A DNA stretch of 64,000 nucleotides from Anastrepha obliqua (Eukaryota; Arthropoda; Insecta; Diptera; Tephritidae), in the NCBI RefSeq assembly GCF_027943255.1, contig NC_072893.1, forward strand, positions 33,006,001 to 33,070,000. The letters run 5' to 3'. The translations under genes and the position numbers were made by a program. Below, in pieces: positions 1 to 11,945 of this stretch. The number at the start of each line of letters is the position of its first letter. Positions within the stretch are counted from its first letter, which is position 1. A model generated the notes under the pieces. The model did no database searches. It saw only the letters and a program-made list of their open reading frames with translations, and was not told where the DNA came from.

Positions 1-630
1 GCGTTGGTGTTTGGTGTTACTTTTGCACGCCATAAATACCTAACTTATTTTACACAGTAAAGAAAAATTATAATTTTTGTGTAATAGGCAGAAGTATGCG
101 AGTTGCGATGAAACCCATTAATATCTGTAACCGCATGAGTAGATAAACATTTTAATTGCCAATGAAAATAATAGAGATTAATTGTGTATATTGTATGAAT
201 GTTTTAATTGCTGTGTGCGGATGTCGGGTAAATTTTTTTGTTTTTTGTAATTTTTCATATGCATTTTTCAAGCTTGTCGTTAAAGAAGTTTTATTATATT
301 CATAGGTATTAAAAAACCTCCCCAAACCAATACACGGTTTGATCCCTTTAAATAAGCGGTTAAAAGGAACTTTTTAATAGAAAGTTTGTACCGTTTAATA
401 TGCCGTTAAGATCTAAAATTACTATATTTACCCCTTCCTCCAAGAAAATTTTTTGATATTAAGATTTTATGGTGTCATGGATTTCTGTTAGATTTTAGCT
501 TTTCAGACTTAGACATAAATAATCAGTGAATGTTGAAATGAGTAAAATGAATCTACAAACGATTTGGCGATTTTGAATTGTACAAACTAAAATGTGTAGG
601 AAATAAAAAAATTAATAAATTGTGTTAACT
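1..630. other. AT-rich non-coding stretch, nothing recognised
   Basis: No open frame, splice pattern, terminal repeat or known element motif could be seen on either strand. The bases are AT-rich with short A/T runs. Confidence 0.5.
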
Positions 631-638
631 ACGGGTTT

Positions 639-937
639 TTGCTTGTAGATAGTAAAATCTCTGCACTGGAAGTCGATTCGGTGTTCTTCCCATATGAGGT
701 GCCAAAGTTTGAAAGGTCTGAAATGCCGACCATCATTTTGTCTTCAGTTAGTGTAAAGTCAATGAATCCAAGAGATTTGTGGAAGAGTGACCTCAAACTA
801 ATTTATCCGTCTTACCACCCGCTCTTTATCTTTCCTATCTCTATTCTTTCTACTGAAATCTATCCGGGTGTAGTACAATGGTCTACTGACTGAGTGCTTG
901 GACTTGTCCAACCCCCCAAAAATCTAATCTAATCTAG
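639..937 (+). mobile_element. 3' end of a non-LTR retrotransposon (LINE stub)
   Basis: This is a short open stretch, then a pyrimidine-rich 3' UTR, then a tail of AATCT repeats at about 921-936. Tandem short-repeat tails are usual for LINE 3' ends. The closing part (ACAATGG, then CTGAGTGCTTGG) resembles the end of the LINE copy near 17180-17220 (ACAATAG, then CTGAGTGGCTCG), so the two probably belong to related lineages. No reverse transcriptase motif remains; 5' truncation during integration is the likely cause. The 84-codon frame inside has no recognisable domain and should not be taken as a gene. Confidence 0.5.
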
Positions 938-1219
938 TGTAAAGTCGTATCTGTTACATGATCCGTCGCAGCCATTCTAAACTCCGAATTCTGATAAAAG
1001 CATCTTACATCTCTCAACATTTCCAATATTTAGATTCGAGAATATCTACATAATTTACATTTACAAAAAATCTGTTTTGCTATTATAGAAGCATCTTCGC
1101 TAGACCTGCATGCTTGCTTTGTTGCCCGCTACGAAGTTCCAAGCGATATCCTAGTGACTTTTCACAAATTAGAGAATAAATGAATTTCGTTTGGTCGTTT
1201 TATGCTTTTCCTTCGAAAT

Positions 1220-2345
1220 ATTAGGTTAGGTTAGGTTGGTACGGTTGCCCAAGGAGTGAGCACACTTGGACGAAGAAAAACGGTTTCGTCCTTTGTGATA
1301 CCATTATGAAGGAGGTGAGGTGAAAGAGAAAACCAATGGGATGAAAGGAGAGGGCGGGGAGAGATGGTGGGGGGATGGTTAGGAGGATGGGCTTAGCGTG
1401 TGTGGATTACGAACGATGACTGAGCTGCGTTTGCGTCAACCGCTTTGTGCTGCTGATGAAATTCATCAGATTTTTAATGTCAACGCCAGCTATATCAGCA
1501 GGCGTAGCAAAGTAGTAAGAGCCAAGATGCCTGGATCTTCAGAGCAGGGTAGCTAAAGAGAAGGTGCTGAGATGATTCCACTTCATCCTCCATACATCCA
1601 GCGCAAAAAGGACTTGAGGTAATTCCAAGTCTCACAGCACGCATTCCTCGCGCATAGTGACCTGTAGAAACCCCACGAGATTCGAGAGCTGATATTTTGT
1701 CAAGCTTAGAAGCTCGCCCGAGCGCCCCCGGTCCACACGTGGCCAGAAGGATTTCGGGACCTTACAAGTGTGTATACTTTCCCAACGCTCACTGAGTTGG
1801 CGCGAGCAGACCACAGGTAGTCAGGGGGATCTCAATTCTCTCCTTTCGCGAGGAAATCACCTCACATGTCCCTTGTCTGGATGGCTCATCCACCTCACAG
1901 TTTCCCGCAATGTCGCAATGTTACTTTCTTGACTGTTAGTACGCATGTAAGCAGCCAATCAGCTGCCTCCTTGATTGCGGCTACCTCTGCCTGGAACACA
2001 CTGGAGTGGTCCGGTAACCTGAATTTGAGTCTGATGGGGACCAACCTTTCCTTCCAACTTCGATCCATCCGTGAACAAGCTCACCAGGCCCTGCCCCCAA
2101 GTGTAGCCCCCCGTCCACTCTTCCCTTGAAGGAATATGAGTAGAGAAGGTTCCGGTTGGACTAAGCGAGAGTATACACTGATCCGTGGACAAGAAGATAA
2201 ACTCGATGTTTCTAAGGATGCTTGAGTGACCATAAGTGAGGTTGAGCTTATAGCCCGAACCCCTCAGTCTGATTGCGGTACGTGTAGCGGTAATTCTGCT
2301 TGCGATGTCTAGGGGTACCACATTTAACATTGCCCTTTGAAATAT
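1220..2345 (-). mobile_element. 5'-truncated jockey/R1-type LINE, RNase H and C-terminal region
   Basis: On the minus strand the conceptual translation begins with the usual linker after the RT domain, then an RNase H start (LFTDGSKLEGKVG at about 2060-2100). Later comes the C-terminal section (KVPKSFWPRVDRGRSGELL, around 1700-1760), which in these LINEs precedes a Cys/His knuckle. The 3' end is marked by TTAGG-type repeats at 1222-1240, seen on + as AGGTTAGGTTAGGTTGG. Frames are broken by stops and shifts, so it is a dead copy. The RT part is missing here, but an RT fragment lies just beyond at 2560-2980 in the same orientation. Confidence 0.75.
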
Positions 2346-2349
2346 TAGT

Positions 2350-2510
2350 TTGTAAAAGTTATTTGTGCATAAATGTTTGCGCCAATGGCTCAAAACTGTT
2401 TTATACTGCTACGACTACTAACAAGCCGGTAAATTTTGATTATTTCTGTAATTTTTTGTCGACCTTAATTAAATTTTCTTTAACATCAAAAATGCCTGAA
2501 CGGAATTGAC
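2350..2510. repeat. Short interspersed repeat, also present near 7990-8110
   Basis: A block containing GCTACGACTACTAAC, followed by GCCGGTAAATTTTGATTATT, matches 8010-8100 in order with scattered differences. It separates two LINE pieces of the same orientation (RNase H part before, RT part after), which suggests an insertion or a junction formed by deletion. A weaker echo occurs near 45652. The class is unknown; no clear terminal repeats were found. Confidence 0.4.
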
Positions 2511-2559
2511 GTAACGAAAAATTTTGATAATTAGCTGTTACAGTATCAGCACCATAAAC

Positions 2560-2980
2560 ACCTTTCACAATATGTTTTTGATGAGCTCAACCAGAGCCTC
2601 AGAGATTCTATAATCGGTCAATGCTTTATGGTATCCGGTAGGATGCTGAACGCGCCCTCGATATTAAGGAAAGCTACCGGTGTGTATTCCTTATTATAGA
2701 TTGACTTCTCAAATTCTGTAACAAGCGAGTTAAGTGGATTTTCTCTGCAGATTTTCCTTTACAGTACGGATGTTTCGGGATACTAAGCTGAGTGGGGTTG
2801 ATATTAGCTTTAATATACTCTTTTATAATTCGTTCTAAAGTTTTATCAGGTTTAAGTTTAAATCAGGATAGGCTAATTGACCGGGAATCCTTGGGTGTTA
2901 TGAGTGAGCTTTTTCCTGCCTTAGGAATGCATACAACTTTTATTTCTCTCCAAAAGGATGGAACGCATTTGAGCTTCAAA
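2560..2980 (-). mobile_element. Fragment of a LINE reverse transcriptase domain
   Basis: The minus-strand translation reads as the front part of a jockey-type RT: W-REIKVVCIPKAGKSS-ITPKD (about 2895-2960), then KTLERIIKEYI, then NIEGAFS where intact copies have the first RT aspartate motif (D-I-E-G-A-F). In-frame stops and the lost Asp (N) show decay. The section with YADD is absent. The piece stops where the TTAGG tail of the next LINE starts (2981), so a later insertion cut it. Confidence 0.7.
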
Positions 2981-3850
2981 TTAGGTTAGGTTAGGTTGAC
3001 ATGGCTGGCTGAAAGCCATCATATAGACCTATCGCTCCTCAGTGGTACCAGATGGAGCTAAGACGAATCTAAGTAAGCTCTGAATTTTTGTAAATGAATA
3101 AATTAACTTACATATATTTTTGTCATCGTTTCGTCTGTAGCTGCAGGATTTTGGCTTCCTTAAGAATTTCGTCCCAGGCTACAGGATTTTGTCGTCATAT
3201 CGTCGCAAACAACAGGATTTTGGTTCAACAGCAGGATTGTGGCTTCCTAACAGCGGAATTGTTGCTTCTCTGGTCAACATTTGTGCACCCCCACTACCTA
3301 AGTCTTGTGCTGCCTTGGAAAATAATCCTAGGTTCAATAAAATAATCCTTGGTGTTCTTCCCTCTCTTCTAGTTCATTGCAAAATCTGCAGCTATCGTTG
3401 TTTGCAATTCCCACCCTGTATGCGTGGCCTGTCAGTATATCTACCATAGTTCTGCTTGCCTTTCTAGACAGGCCTAGTACGAATCTGGCGTATTTGTCTG
3501 GACTCTGTGTACACCTGATTTTCGTGATTTTACAAGTGGCTAGATTATTCCACCTCCTGTCTATCCTTGTTTTCATGTCCGCAGCGATGTCATTGTATCC
3601 CGTATTTAAAGGTCTCAGTATGTCGTTTTCTTGTTCGAATTGTCTGTAAACAGCGTTTTTGACAATCTCATCTACAATTTCGTTTCCTGCGATGCTCTTA
3701 TGTCCGGGTACCCAATAGATGCGTAACCGTCTGTCTGCGGCTAGTCTCTCTATGGCTTCTTAAGAACGTTTTTAGATGAAATTTCATGTGAGCTTATTGC
3801 CTTTAATGCCGCTTGACTGCTTTGAACTCTTTGAACTAGACAGCTGCAGT
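2981..3850 (-). mobile_element. 5'-truncated LINE, RNase H tail and C-terminal zinc knuckle
   Basis: The 3' tail is at 2981-2998 (TTAGG repeats on +). The minus-strand reading gives the C-terminal Cys-rich part (C-RFCNELEE-EHQ, 3334-3400) after the stretch RWNNLATCKITKIRC (about 3520-3560). Further upstream is an RNase H remnant near 3690-3830 with the sense W-V-P-G-H-K-S. The same layout and several identical words occur in the LINE at 42822-43770, so they are copies of one family. This copy carries stops and is inactive. Confidence 0.75.
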
Positions 3851-4109
3851 ATACAAACAGACTAGCAATGGAGCGCGTAAGGGTCAAATAAAGATTTGCA
3901 TCAATTAAAATTATTTTTTTTTATTCAGTAAAGAATTTTTCAAAAACAAAATTGGATGATTAATTTTGCGCCACCTTGTACAACACTTGCTATCCAGCTA
4001 CACATGACCTAAATATTACGTTGAAATTTTCATGCATGGACTTGGTTAAATACAGTTAGAAGGCAAAAAAAAGCGAATTTTCCAGAACTTTTTCTGAGAA
4101 AACTTTTAA

Positions 4110-4760
4110 ATTTAAAGATCTAAAAATTTGTACACATATTATGTTGTGTTTTAACTGTATTTTAAGACTTAGTATTAGTAAAGATATTTAGTTGGAAAGG
4201 AGCTACAGTTGATCTCCGGGAGCTCCTATCAAAAAAGGCGTGTTGCGGTGACCACTATATCTCTGAACTGGATCCTCTGAAATTAAAAAACCAAACAGAT
4301 TTTATTAAAGTAATGTTAAATCTAGTAATTAGTCGAAGGAATAAGCAAAAAAAATTGCTTTTTGATAAAATGGCGGTTTCCCAAAAAAAAAAAAATCGAT
4401 TTTTGTCCAAAATTTCGGCATTAAATTGTTTATAAAAAAAGAAATATTCATCAGTGAGAAAAAATCTTCGATTAATTACTAAAAAAATATATTTAAGAAG
4501 CTCCTGTTAAATTTCGAGACTAATCGATTTAGCCGTTTTCGAGTAATGTTGGTCACCGACTTTGAAAACACCATTTTGAGAAAAACGCGATTAAAGTTTG
4601 AAAAGCACTTTTAAGCACTCTGGAACGCCTTTTCAAATTTGCTTGTAACTTCGAAAATATTCACCGGAACGATATTAAATTTTCCGTTTGTATTCCATTA
4701 AGAAAAAAAACTAAAAAAATCATTGAATCATTTTGAAAATTCTAACTGTATATAACCCTT
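4110..4760. repeat. Diverged AT-rich interspersed repeat, no coding capacity
   Basis: This block has motifs in the order: poly-A with ATCGAT, GGTCACCGACTTTGAAAAC, TTTTGAGAAAAACGCGATT, TTTTGAAAATTCTAACTG. A similar order with lower identity is found at about 55050-55440, including TTTTGAGAAAAACGCATTT and TTTTTTGAAAATTCTGGC. No ORF or terminal repeat was found. It could be the body of a non-autonomous element or a UTR of an old LTR or DNA element. Confidence 0.4.
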
Positions 4761-5299
4761 AATTCTAAAATGTACTTATTGCCCATGATTCAATTATTAA
4801 AGGTTTGCTCACTTTGTGACATTAGAATTCTGACGCTCCCTTACAAAAAGTCGCATTTAAGAAGGGCAAAAAAAGTAGAAAAATTAAATACCTTTTTGGT
4901 AAAAATGGTAGCAAAAAATGTTTTGTTTTTACTTAAATTATGTATAAATGGAACAAACGGAATTTGCCAGGAATGATAATTAAAAAAAAGGTTATTAAGT
5001 TAAACCCAGATTGATATTTTGTGAATTAATTTTTGAATTGAAAACTGATCATGAAGTTGGAAAGTTTTGCCAATATGATGCTATAATATTACCTAAGCAT
5101 TATGTCCCTTATGAAAGCCTTTCACAGGAGCAGCGAACTCATCATAAATTTATTTGACTAACAACAAGCTGTGAACATACTCACGCATTGCTTTACTATG
5201 CTATGCCCACTTAAGAGTGGAGTTTTGAACCCCAAGTCGCGATTATTTTTACATTCTTAACTACTTGACAAACTACCCCGGGTATGAAACACAAAATAT

Positions 5300-5430
5300 T
5301 AGAAAATGTTGTTTGTAATAGCGGAGGCTTCTCGACAAGCAATGGCACACCTCCGAGTGTATTTCTGCCATGAAAAAAACCCTCATAATCTCTCCTCATA
5401 ACCTATCTCCATCTGCCATCAGGAGGCTGT
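5300..5430 (+). mobile_element. Relic of the tRNA-type SINE family (middle part)
   Basis: The words GCAATGGCACACCTCCGAGTG, TTTCTGCCATGAAAAA and CTCATAA are shared with the better copy at 43825-44110. The promoter end and the TA-rich tail are not recognisable here. Confidence 0.5.
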
Positions 5431-7530
5431 GATTAGTTACATATTGCTAAATGAGCTCTTGTTGGTAACTTATGTATCTTTAAAGTAACCAAGTAAGTAC
5501 TCCTCCAACCTGTATTTGAAAGGCATCGGATTCAAATTGTCAAATCGTCCATCTTTCACGTTCATTGCCCCAAAAATATGATCTATGATATCCTGATTTA
5601 AGCTGTATGTTAGGATGGTTTGCATATTGTTTTGGATATACCGAGCAAGTGCTTATACAGCCTTTTAAAAACGAAATGTTTTTCCTACAAATTTTACTTT
5701 TCTTTCATTTTTGCCAAACATTTCTAGAGTTAGTAGCCCAGTGTGTTGCTAAGGGAGCCGATTTGTCAAGAGGGAATGAGAAAGCTGCTTACTGAGCGAA
5801 CGTTTTGTTATTGAATCATGCTTATTGCCCTTATCTTGCACGCAAATTTTTTACTTAATAAGGCATAATTTTAAATTTATTAATAAAATTTATTAAATTT
5901 ATTAGTGAACCGTGTAATTTCAAATTTTTGTATAAAAGGATCGTGTAAAAGGAGAGTTGCGTGTTTAGCGACTTTTTTGTCTGGAGAAGAGTTGTTTTTC
6001 TGTTTCAAAATTCATTGACACCACGAACCTCGTTGTAGTCTTAGCACTTTCCCTTCTTATCTCAGTTCTTTTTTTTTCGAAATTGCCCAGCAAAAATACT
6101 TCAGATCAGGGGTGTACGATAAACTTTTTTCACTTGTAAATTGGTACAGTCCAATGTATATGTGTAGGTTTGTACGTATTATAAAAATATGTATGTATAT
6201 ATATATATGTACATAAAAAAATATTCGTCATTCTCGCTAATTAAGCTTGGCATGTTGATTATGTTAGTCTTTACCACAATTTCCGCCTAAACGTTTCTCC
6301 CAAACATTCCCAATATTAATAGAAATGGTAAAAAATCTTCTAATGCTGCAGCCAATGACCACCAAATCACAAAAGCAAACAGTAAATAACATGAAAATTA
6401 TAACAAAACTAAATATGAGTATGTATGTGTGAGTGATTATACACAACAAATCGTTAAAACAAGAACAGGAACATGAAAAAACTATGCACGCTAAGTTGTC
6501 AAATCATTGACTGAGGGGCAGTGGATCAAAAAATACCGCAAATGGAAAAACAAAAACCGAAAAAAGTATACAAATAATCAACGATGCTGCTGAATTAGTG
6601 TTGTGAATGGTGGTATTCTGTTCAAGTACTCGTCACTCGTTGATTGCGGGTTTTGCTTGCGAGAAACCCCCTCCTTGGAAAGGGAAATGAGCTTTGAGTT
6701 TGACAAACGCTTTAATCAGCTTCACCGTTTTTGCTATGTTTTACGTTGTTTTCTGCTTCTGGCTAAATTTTAATGAATAACTATTATTTATTTTAATTTA
6801 TAAGTGTGAAGAAAATTTTCATAAACATATCATAAATCAATTTGCTTCTACAGCAGACGAGTCTCATCAGTCTATACTTCACAGTTCAAAGCGAACCGTC
6901 ACAATGTGGCAAACATTTTCTTCATGCTTTAGTAGCAAATTAATTAAAAAGAAAAATAGTAAAAAAAATGTTCAAATGATAATTGAACACGCCAATCATT
7001 ACAACAACAATATTGTAGTCATGTTCATGAGCCTTTCGCATGGCTCTAAAGGCACTAATTGGGTAAATGCATTTCTGGTTTTTGAATGTTGCATATGTAT
7101 GCCCGTATGCACACACACATTTATATCCTTGTCTCTAAACTTTGAATGGTTTTGCATACTCTTGAGTGCTTTTCTATTAACATGAAACGATATCGCAAGC
7201 CGTTACCAGAGGGTTTAAGATGTACATCAAAAGTGCATTTGGGAAAGCTTAGATGCGCATCACTTCAAGCTGCAGCTGTTAGTGATTTTGTTTAATACTT
7301 GTTGGTAATATCTTGCCATATTGTAAGATGGTAGAAAAATTACAACTAAAAAATTACAAACTTCGCTACGCAATATTTCAAAAAACAGAAAAAATGGTTT
7401 ATTTTGGAATGCAGCATTAGGGATGCTCAAATGCAAATTGAAATATGTAGCTCTGTTGCGTAAACTAAAAATCCTTGTGTATAAAAATGCAATTTCCATT
7501 TAATCAAATCCACTAATATCAAGGTGCATT
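5430..7530. other. Non-coding stretch without recognised features
   Basis: It holds AT-rich DNA and a short TATG/TA microsatellite near 6185-6215. A 93-codon frame at 6904-7185 has low-complexity content and no domain; the sequence before its ATG looks leader-like, but I see no splice partner and do not call a gene. Upstream Corin exons could lie in this interval unseen. Confidence 0.4.
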
Positions 7531-7532
7531 CA

Positions 7533-7675
7533 TTAAAGGTGTTGATACTAGACCAACAACAATGTTCTGTATTAAAAATTATGAATTCGCCTTGTTTCAT
7601 TCTGAGCTGACAGTCAGACATGAACACGGCGAAAGAAAAAAAAGAAATCAGCTGATTTACCAACACCACCTTTAA
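7533..7675. mobile_element. Small MITE with TTAA flanks (piggyBac-like)
   Basis: The element spans 7537-7671 (135 bp) between TTAA at 7533-7536 and TTAA at 7672-7675. Left terminus is AGGTGTTG and the right, read inward on the other strand, is AGGTGGTGTTGG. TTAA target sites are typical of piggyBac. A second copy in the reverse orientation starts at 11831. It has no coding capacity. Confidence 0.65.
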
Positions 7676-7679
7676 TAGA

Positions 7680-8770
7680 TTGGCCTTGACTAATATCCAA
7701 CATTATTTGGCCGAAATTTTGACTCAAACGAAGGATCTCCAGATTCAGCTGGACCTATTCAAAGCATTTTTGCACTTGTATTTTATAGCTGTGACATTGC
7801 TTGGATAGCAAAACCGTACAAGGTTTTTACAAGATTGAGAAATAGGGGGATTTTTTAATATTTAATTCTGAGCCAATCACGAATGAAACTTGTTCTGATA
7901 TCTCAAACGGATCCAAAGTGTGGTAGTGAAGATATTAAGGGTATACGTTTCGGCAAAATATACAAATATAGTATTAAAGTAGCTTGGGGAAAAAGAAATT
8001 CCTAAAATTTTGCGCAAATGGTTTAAAACTTGTTTTATGGTCGATGCTACGACTACTAACGTGCCGATCAACTTCAATTATCTCTGTGATATTATCGACA
8101 TTATCCCATCTATCGAGAAAATAATCGATTTCTTTTTTCCCAAACTAATATAAGGCCTCTTCTATTCGCCATTTCTCCGCTCGCTATCTCTATGCTCGAT
8201 TAACTTGACGAAAAATTTGTAAGGGAAAGCAACAACAAAGTTATCGAGAAAGATTCGCCGCTCGCGAGTATGGCTAGAGCTCATTAGGCCGCACTGCCTT
8301 GCCAGCACATGTAACTTAAGGCAGTTCTCTTCTCGCGCTGCCGACATATGTATGTATGTTCATTTGCTTTATCTAAGTCTTGGCGAAAAAAAGAGGCCTA
8401 TATTTCAAATATATTGAGCCATTCTGCTTAATATGGAATTTTGTTTTTTTGAAAGCGTTTGCCCATATAAAAAAATTAAATATGCAACTTAATTAAATTA
8501 CTCCATAATTCCTATTAAACGAAAGGTACCTTGTGTGCTGCACACATTATCCATCAAGTTCGACAATTTTACACATATTTTTATACTTCAAAGTGTGACC
8601 GATGATTTTCGTCAGCCAATGATCCACCACAATGTATGTTCTGCAAATGACTGTTATTTTCAAAGAGTCAATTCAAAGAGTTAGTTGACTCGTTGAAGTG
8701 AGTTTAAGCCACTCAGGAAATTTTTGAAAATTTGCTGCGTTACCCATCCTTAATTTCACGTTTGGAATGA
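7680..8770. other. Non-coding stretch with one shared repeat block
   Basis: Positions 7990-8110 repeat the block at 2380-2470 (GCTACGACTACTAAC, then GCCGATCAACTT). The remainder, including a GC-richer part at 8160-8345, shows no recognisable gene or element. Confidence 0.4.
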
Positions 8771-8984
8771 TGGCATGAACTCATTCATGGGTAATGGTGG
8801 AGACGGCTACAAGGTGCGATTTAAAACTGATCAATTTTTGGCTGACGAACTTGATCTATATAACACAACTTTGACGCACAAACATTTTGATATAGGGCTG
8901 CCAACTACAAGGTCCGGCACACGAAGTGTAACTAACTTCAGACTCCATGGGCATCAGCTGTCTGTTAGTTAGATAAATGACAGT

Positions 8985-10040
8985 CCAGAAAAAAGAAAAT
9001 CAGTAATGGATTTCAAACGTAATAGTGTGATTGCATTATACATATTTGGCTGGAAAACCACAACCAGCGATTGTTCGTGAGCTCGAGCACCTAAAGTAAA
9101 TAAAGTATTTGTCTATCGCACCATTACTCGTTACAATGATACTGCAAGCATCGCGAAACGTTATGGAGGTGGTCATCAAAAGACTGCAACGTCACATGAA
9201 ATGGTTCAAAAAGTGAATAACGACTTGAGCGAAATCCCCGACGATGTGCAAATAAAATGGCAAAAGAGCTGAAAATATCTGACCGTAGCATCCGCTGCAT
9301 ACTAAAAAATTATCTCAAAGTTAAGCCTTACAAGATCCAAAAGTCGCATGATCTCACACCAAAGCAGCGACAAGTCAGACTTGAGAGAGCGAAGGAGTTG
9401 CTTCGCTTGGCCGAAAGTGGTCGATTTCCAAACATTGTGTTTGTAACCAGAAAATTTTTCAAATTGAGCAATTCGTAAACTCCCAAAACGATAGGGTTTA
9501 TTTGACCGAGCGTTCATACGAGAATTGGAGTCATCGATTGGCCACCAGGAGGCAGCATCCGCCACAGATAATGGTTTGGGCCACTGTAACCGCAGATGTG
9601 CGCTCTCCAATCGTTTTCATCGAGCCTGGCGTCAAGGTAAATGCCAAATATAATCTGGAAAGTATTCTGGAGGTTGCTTTGAAGCTGTGAGCAGACAAAC
9701 ATTGCGATAGCAGACCTTGGATGTTTCAACAGGACTCGGCACTGTCTCACAAAGCTCCTCGAGTGCACCAAGAATGGCTAAAAAACAAGGTTCCGAACTT
9801 CATAACGTCCATACAAAGGCTCTCAAATTCACCAGATGCGAATCCGATGGATTACTCTCTTTGGCCCATTTTGGGGAGCAAGGTCCGAACTAAAATATTC
9901 ATCAGTCCCGAGACGCTGAAAAAAGCCATTGTCCGCGAGTGGGCTAAAATACCTGCAAGCCACATTTGGGCAGCTTGCGATTCGTTGTTGGACCGGCTCT
10001 AGGCCATAGTCAAGGCAAAAGGTGGTCATGTCGACACTTC
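8985..10040 (+). mobile_element. Degenerate Tc1/mariner-superfamily transposon
   Basis: A broken transposase is readable across three frames. An N-terminal helix-turn-helix starts near the ATG at 9007. Linker text NYLKVKPYKIQKSHDLTPKQ lies at about 9305-9365. The catalytic core follows. The first catalytic Asp is lost: where family members have a D-E-K-F pattern this copy reads VTRKFF (about 9440). The second Asp is kept in MFQQDSALSHKA (9721-9756) and the third in PMDYSLW (about 9846). By my count 38 residues separate these two, close to the DD37D/maT layout rather than DD34D. Stops and frameshifts make it inactive. I could not fix its terminal repeats. Confidence 0.75.
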
Positions 10041-10562
10041 GAGTGCCGTTGTAAAATACGAGTACAATTTTTCTAAAAATATAAAAAGGATTTATCGTTA
10101 CCTCATATTTCAGTTGATATTATTTTGCTAATATATAATAGAATTAATTATGATCATTGAGCTTTGGTTGCATATCCGATCAATTTAATTCTTTTTCTTA
10201 GGGGGTACTTGTGAATTGCTTGATCTCCTCGGTGTGCGTTCGAAAAATTACTATTGCCTAATTGAATAACAAGCCGTTATTAAATATTTTGAGACATGCA
10301 AGTGGAAATTAAACATGACTACTGCATGCAACCTTAGGGAATTAATAAAATGTTTTAAGCAAACTTGTTTTTTTTTTTGGCTAACCTGTTTTAGGAAAAA
10401 CATAGCTGAAAATATATGTACATATATGTATTTGTTTAAAAAAATGTTATAAAAAATTTAAATTTCAAATATAAAATTTAAATACTACAATAAATACTAA
10501 ATACTAAACTTGAAGTAAATATGTTAATAAAGTTCTCGTGAAGCCATAAGCCTTTCGAGGTT
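10040..10562. other. AT-rich non-coding stretch
   Basis: Nothing recognisable apart from poly-T and short ATAT/TATG runs; it probably includes the 3' flank of the preceding transposon. Confidence 0.4.
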
Positions 10563-10870
10563 ATAAAGAGTGATCAGATTGGAGTTATTTTTTCCAGTAA
10601 GGGTTTTTTGACAGATCACGCGTGACTATTGTCAAACTAAATACATAATTTTTTTCATTATTCATTGACATTTCATTTCGTTTCATTATGGAAAGACTTA
10701 CGCCTTAGCAACGTTTACAAATCGCATAGTTGTATTAGGAAAGTCGACGTTTTGTGAAAAGTGTTCACCGCGCGCTCAGGCCTCAGGCTTAAGTTCAGCG
10801 ATGAGCCCCTTTTTAGCTTAACTCAAAATATCGTTCGTCCTAGCTTTAAGTTCCTATGGGCATGATATAG
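10563..10870 (+). mobile_element. Internally deleted mariner-type fragment
   Basis: An ATG at 10688 opens a reading close to the N terminus of mariner-type transposases (M-E-R-L-T-P, then QRLQIA, then VKSVHRALR). About 25 bases later comes a reading of the first catalytic block (F-S-D-E). The roughly 100 residues normally between are missing. This matches the deletion pattern of the element at 37662-38560. A possible left terminus (GAGTGATCAGATTGGAG) starts at about 10567; no matching right terminus was found. Confidence 0.5.
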
Positions 10871-11830
10871 TAGTCAACATTTAATAGCAAACATTCCGAT
10901 TAAATTTACTCCTGCTAGTTCTACTTTGTATTGCGCTTAATTAATTGGTAATTTTATTGGTTTGATCACAGTAATGCAAGCTTTGACCTAACGAAGAAAA
11001 AAAAAAAAAACACCAAGCGTTATTACCACGATTGCAATGTTCTCGAATTAATTTTAAGTACTCACCTAAACTTGTTCTACATACTTTATAGACTGGTCTT
11101 GTAGGCACTAGAATTGAATTCAACGGCTGATGTTGTGAGGCAGTCAACCTTGAACGAAGAACGCGTTTCTGGTCGCTAATACATAAATTCTTGCAATGTT
11201 GTGAGCGGGGGCAAAAGTTGATGAAGTATTTATTTGTGTAGTGTCTTAGACGTGTGCATATACATACATATATGTATGTTTACCCAGCACCCTGCGGCAG
11301 CATTCCGCACAACAGGTGCAGTTGCCATTGAAAGTGAATGGAAACTTACCATGCGCTTGCGTAAGGCGAATTGATATGGTAAGCAAGATCAAATGTAAAT
11401 AAGAGCTGCATGAATATTTTGAGTTAGCGAGGAACACCATTTCATTGCAATGGCTTCCATGGCTGGCTTCACGGTAGCGCATTCTGTCAGCCCAAATTTT
11501 CCGTGCATTTTCTTGATTTTCGCGCTTATCTCACCAAGGACAACTTCAATTTCATGCTTGTTTATTTGTAAGGTATAGAAAACAGTTGAAAAGCGGAAAA
11601 ATTATTATCCGCTAAGAAAGATGAATATATCGACGCCATGAAAATATTTTTTTGTGTCAAGAAGTACTTACGTTTTACTCTGTTAACGTTTTTTGAAAAT
11701 GAATCACTACTACATTAATTCCGCTTTTTTATCCATTTGCAGAAAAGTGAGGTGATTTCGAAATGTCATAAAATCATAGAAAATTGTTTTATGTATGAAA
11801 ATAGTTTGAATTATTTCCAAAGCGAATTTA
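10871..11830. other. Non-coding stretch, nothing recognised
   Basis: No supported gene or element. A TATG/TACA microsatellite lies near 11258-11280. Confidence 0.4.
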
Positions 11831-11945
11831 TTAAAGGTGGTGTTGGTAAATCAGCTGATTTGTTTTTTTTCTTTCGCTGTGTCCATGTGGCTGTCAGCAC
11901 AGAATAAAACAAGGCGAATTAATTTTTTGTTTTCTACTCTTCCAA
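11831..11945. mobile_element. Half of a piggyBac-like MITE (second copy)
   Basis: TTAA at 11831-11834 is followed by AGGTGGTGTTGGTAAATCAG and then the same body as the reverse complement of 7537-7671 (CTTTCGC, TGTCAGC, AAGGCGAATT). Similarity stops near 11945, and no second terminus is seen within 200 bases. Confidence 0.55.

Noticed and set aside
1222..1240. TTAGG repeats here, at 2981 and 42830, and CCTAA at 33294
   Set aside because: TTAGG is the common insect telomere unit, but only two to four units occur and each sits at the 3' end of LINE coding remnants; they are element tails, and flies generally lack TTAGG telomeres.
6904..7185. 93-codon frame with leader-like sequence before its ATG
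   Set aside because: Low-complexity content, no domain, no splice partner, and frames of this size arise often in this AT-rich DNA.
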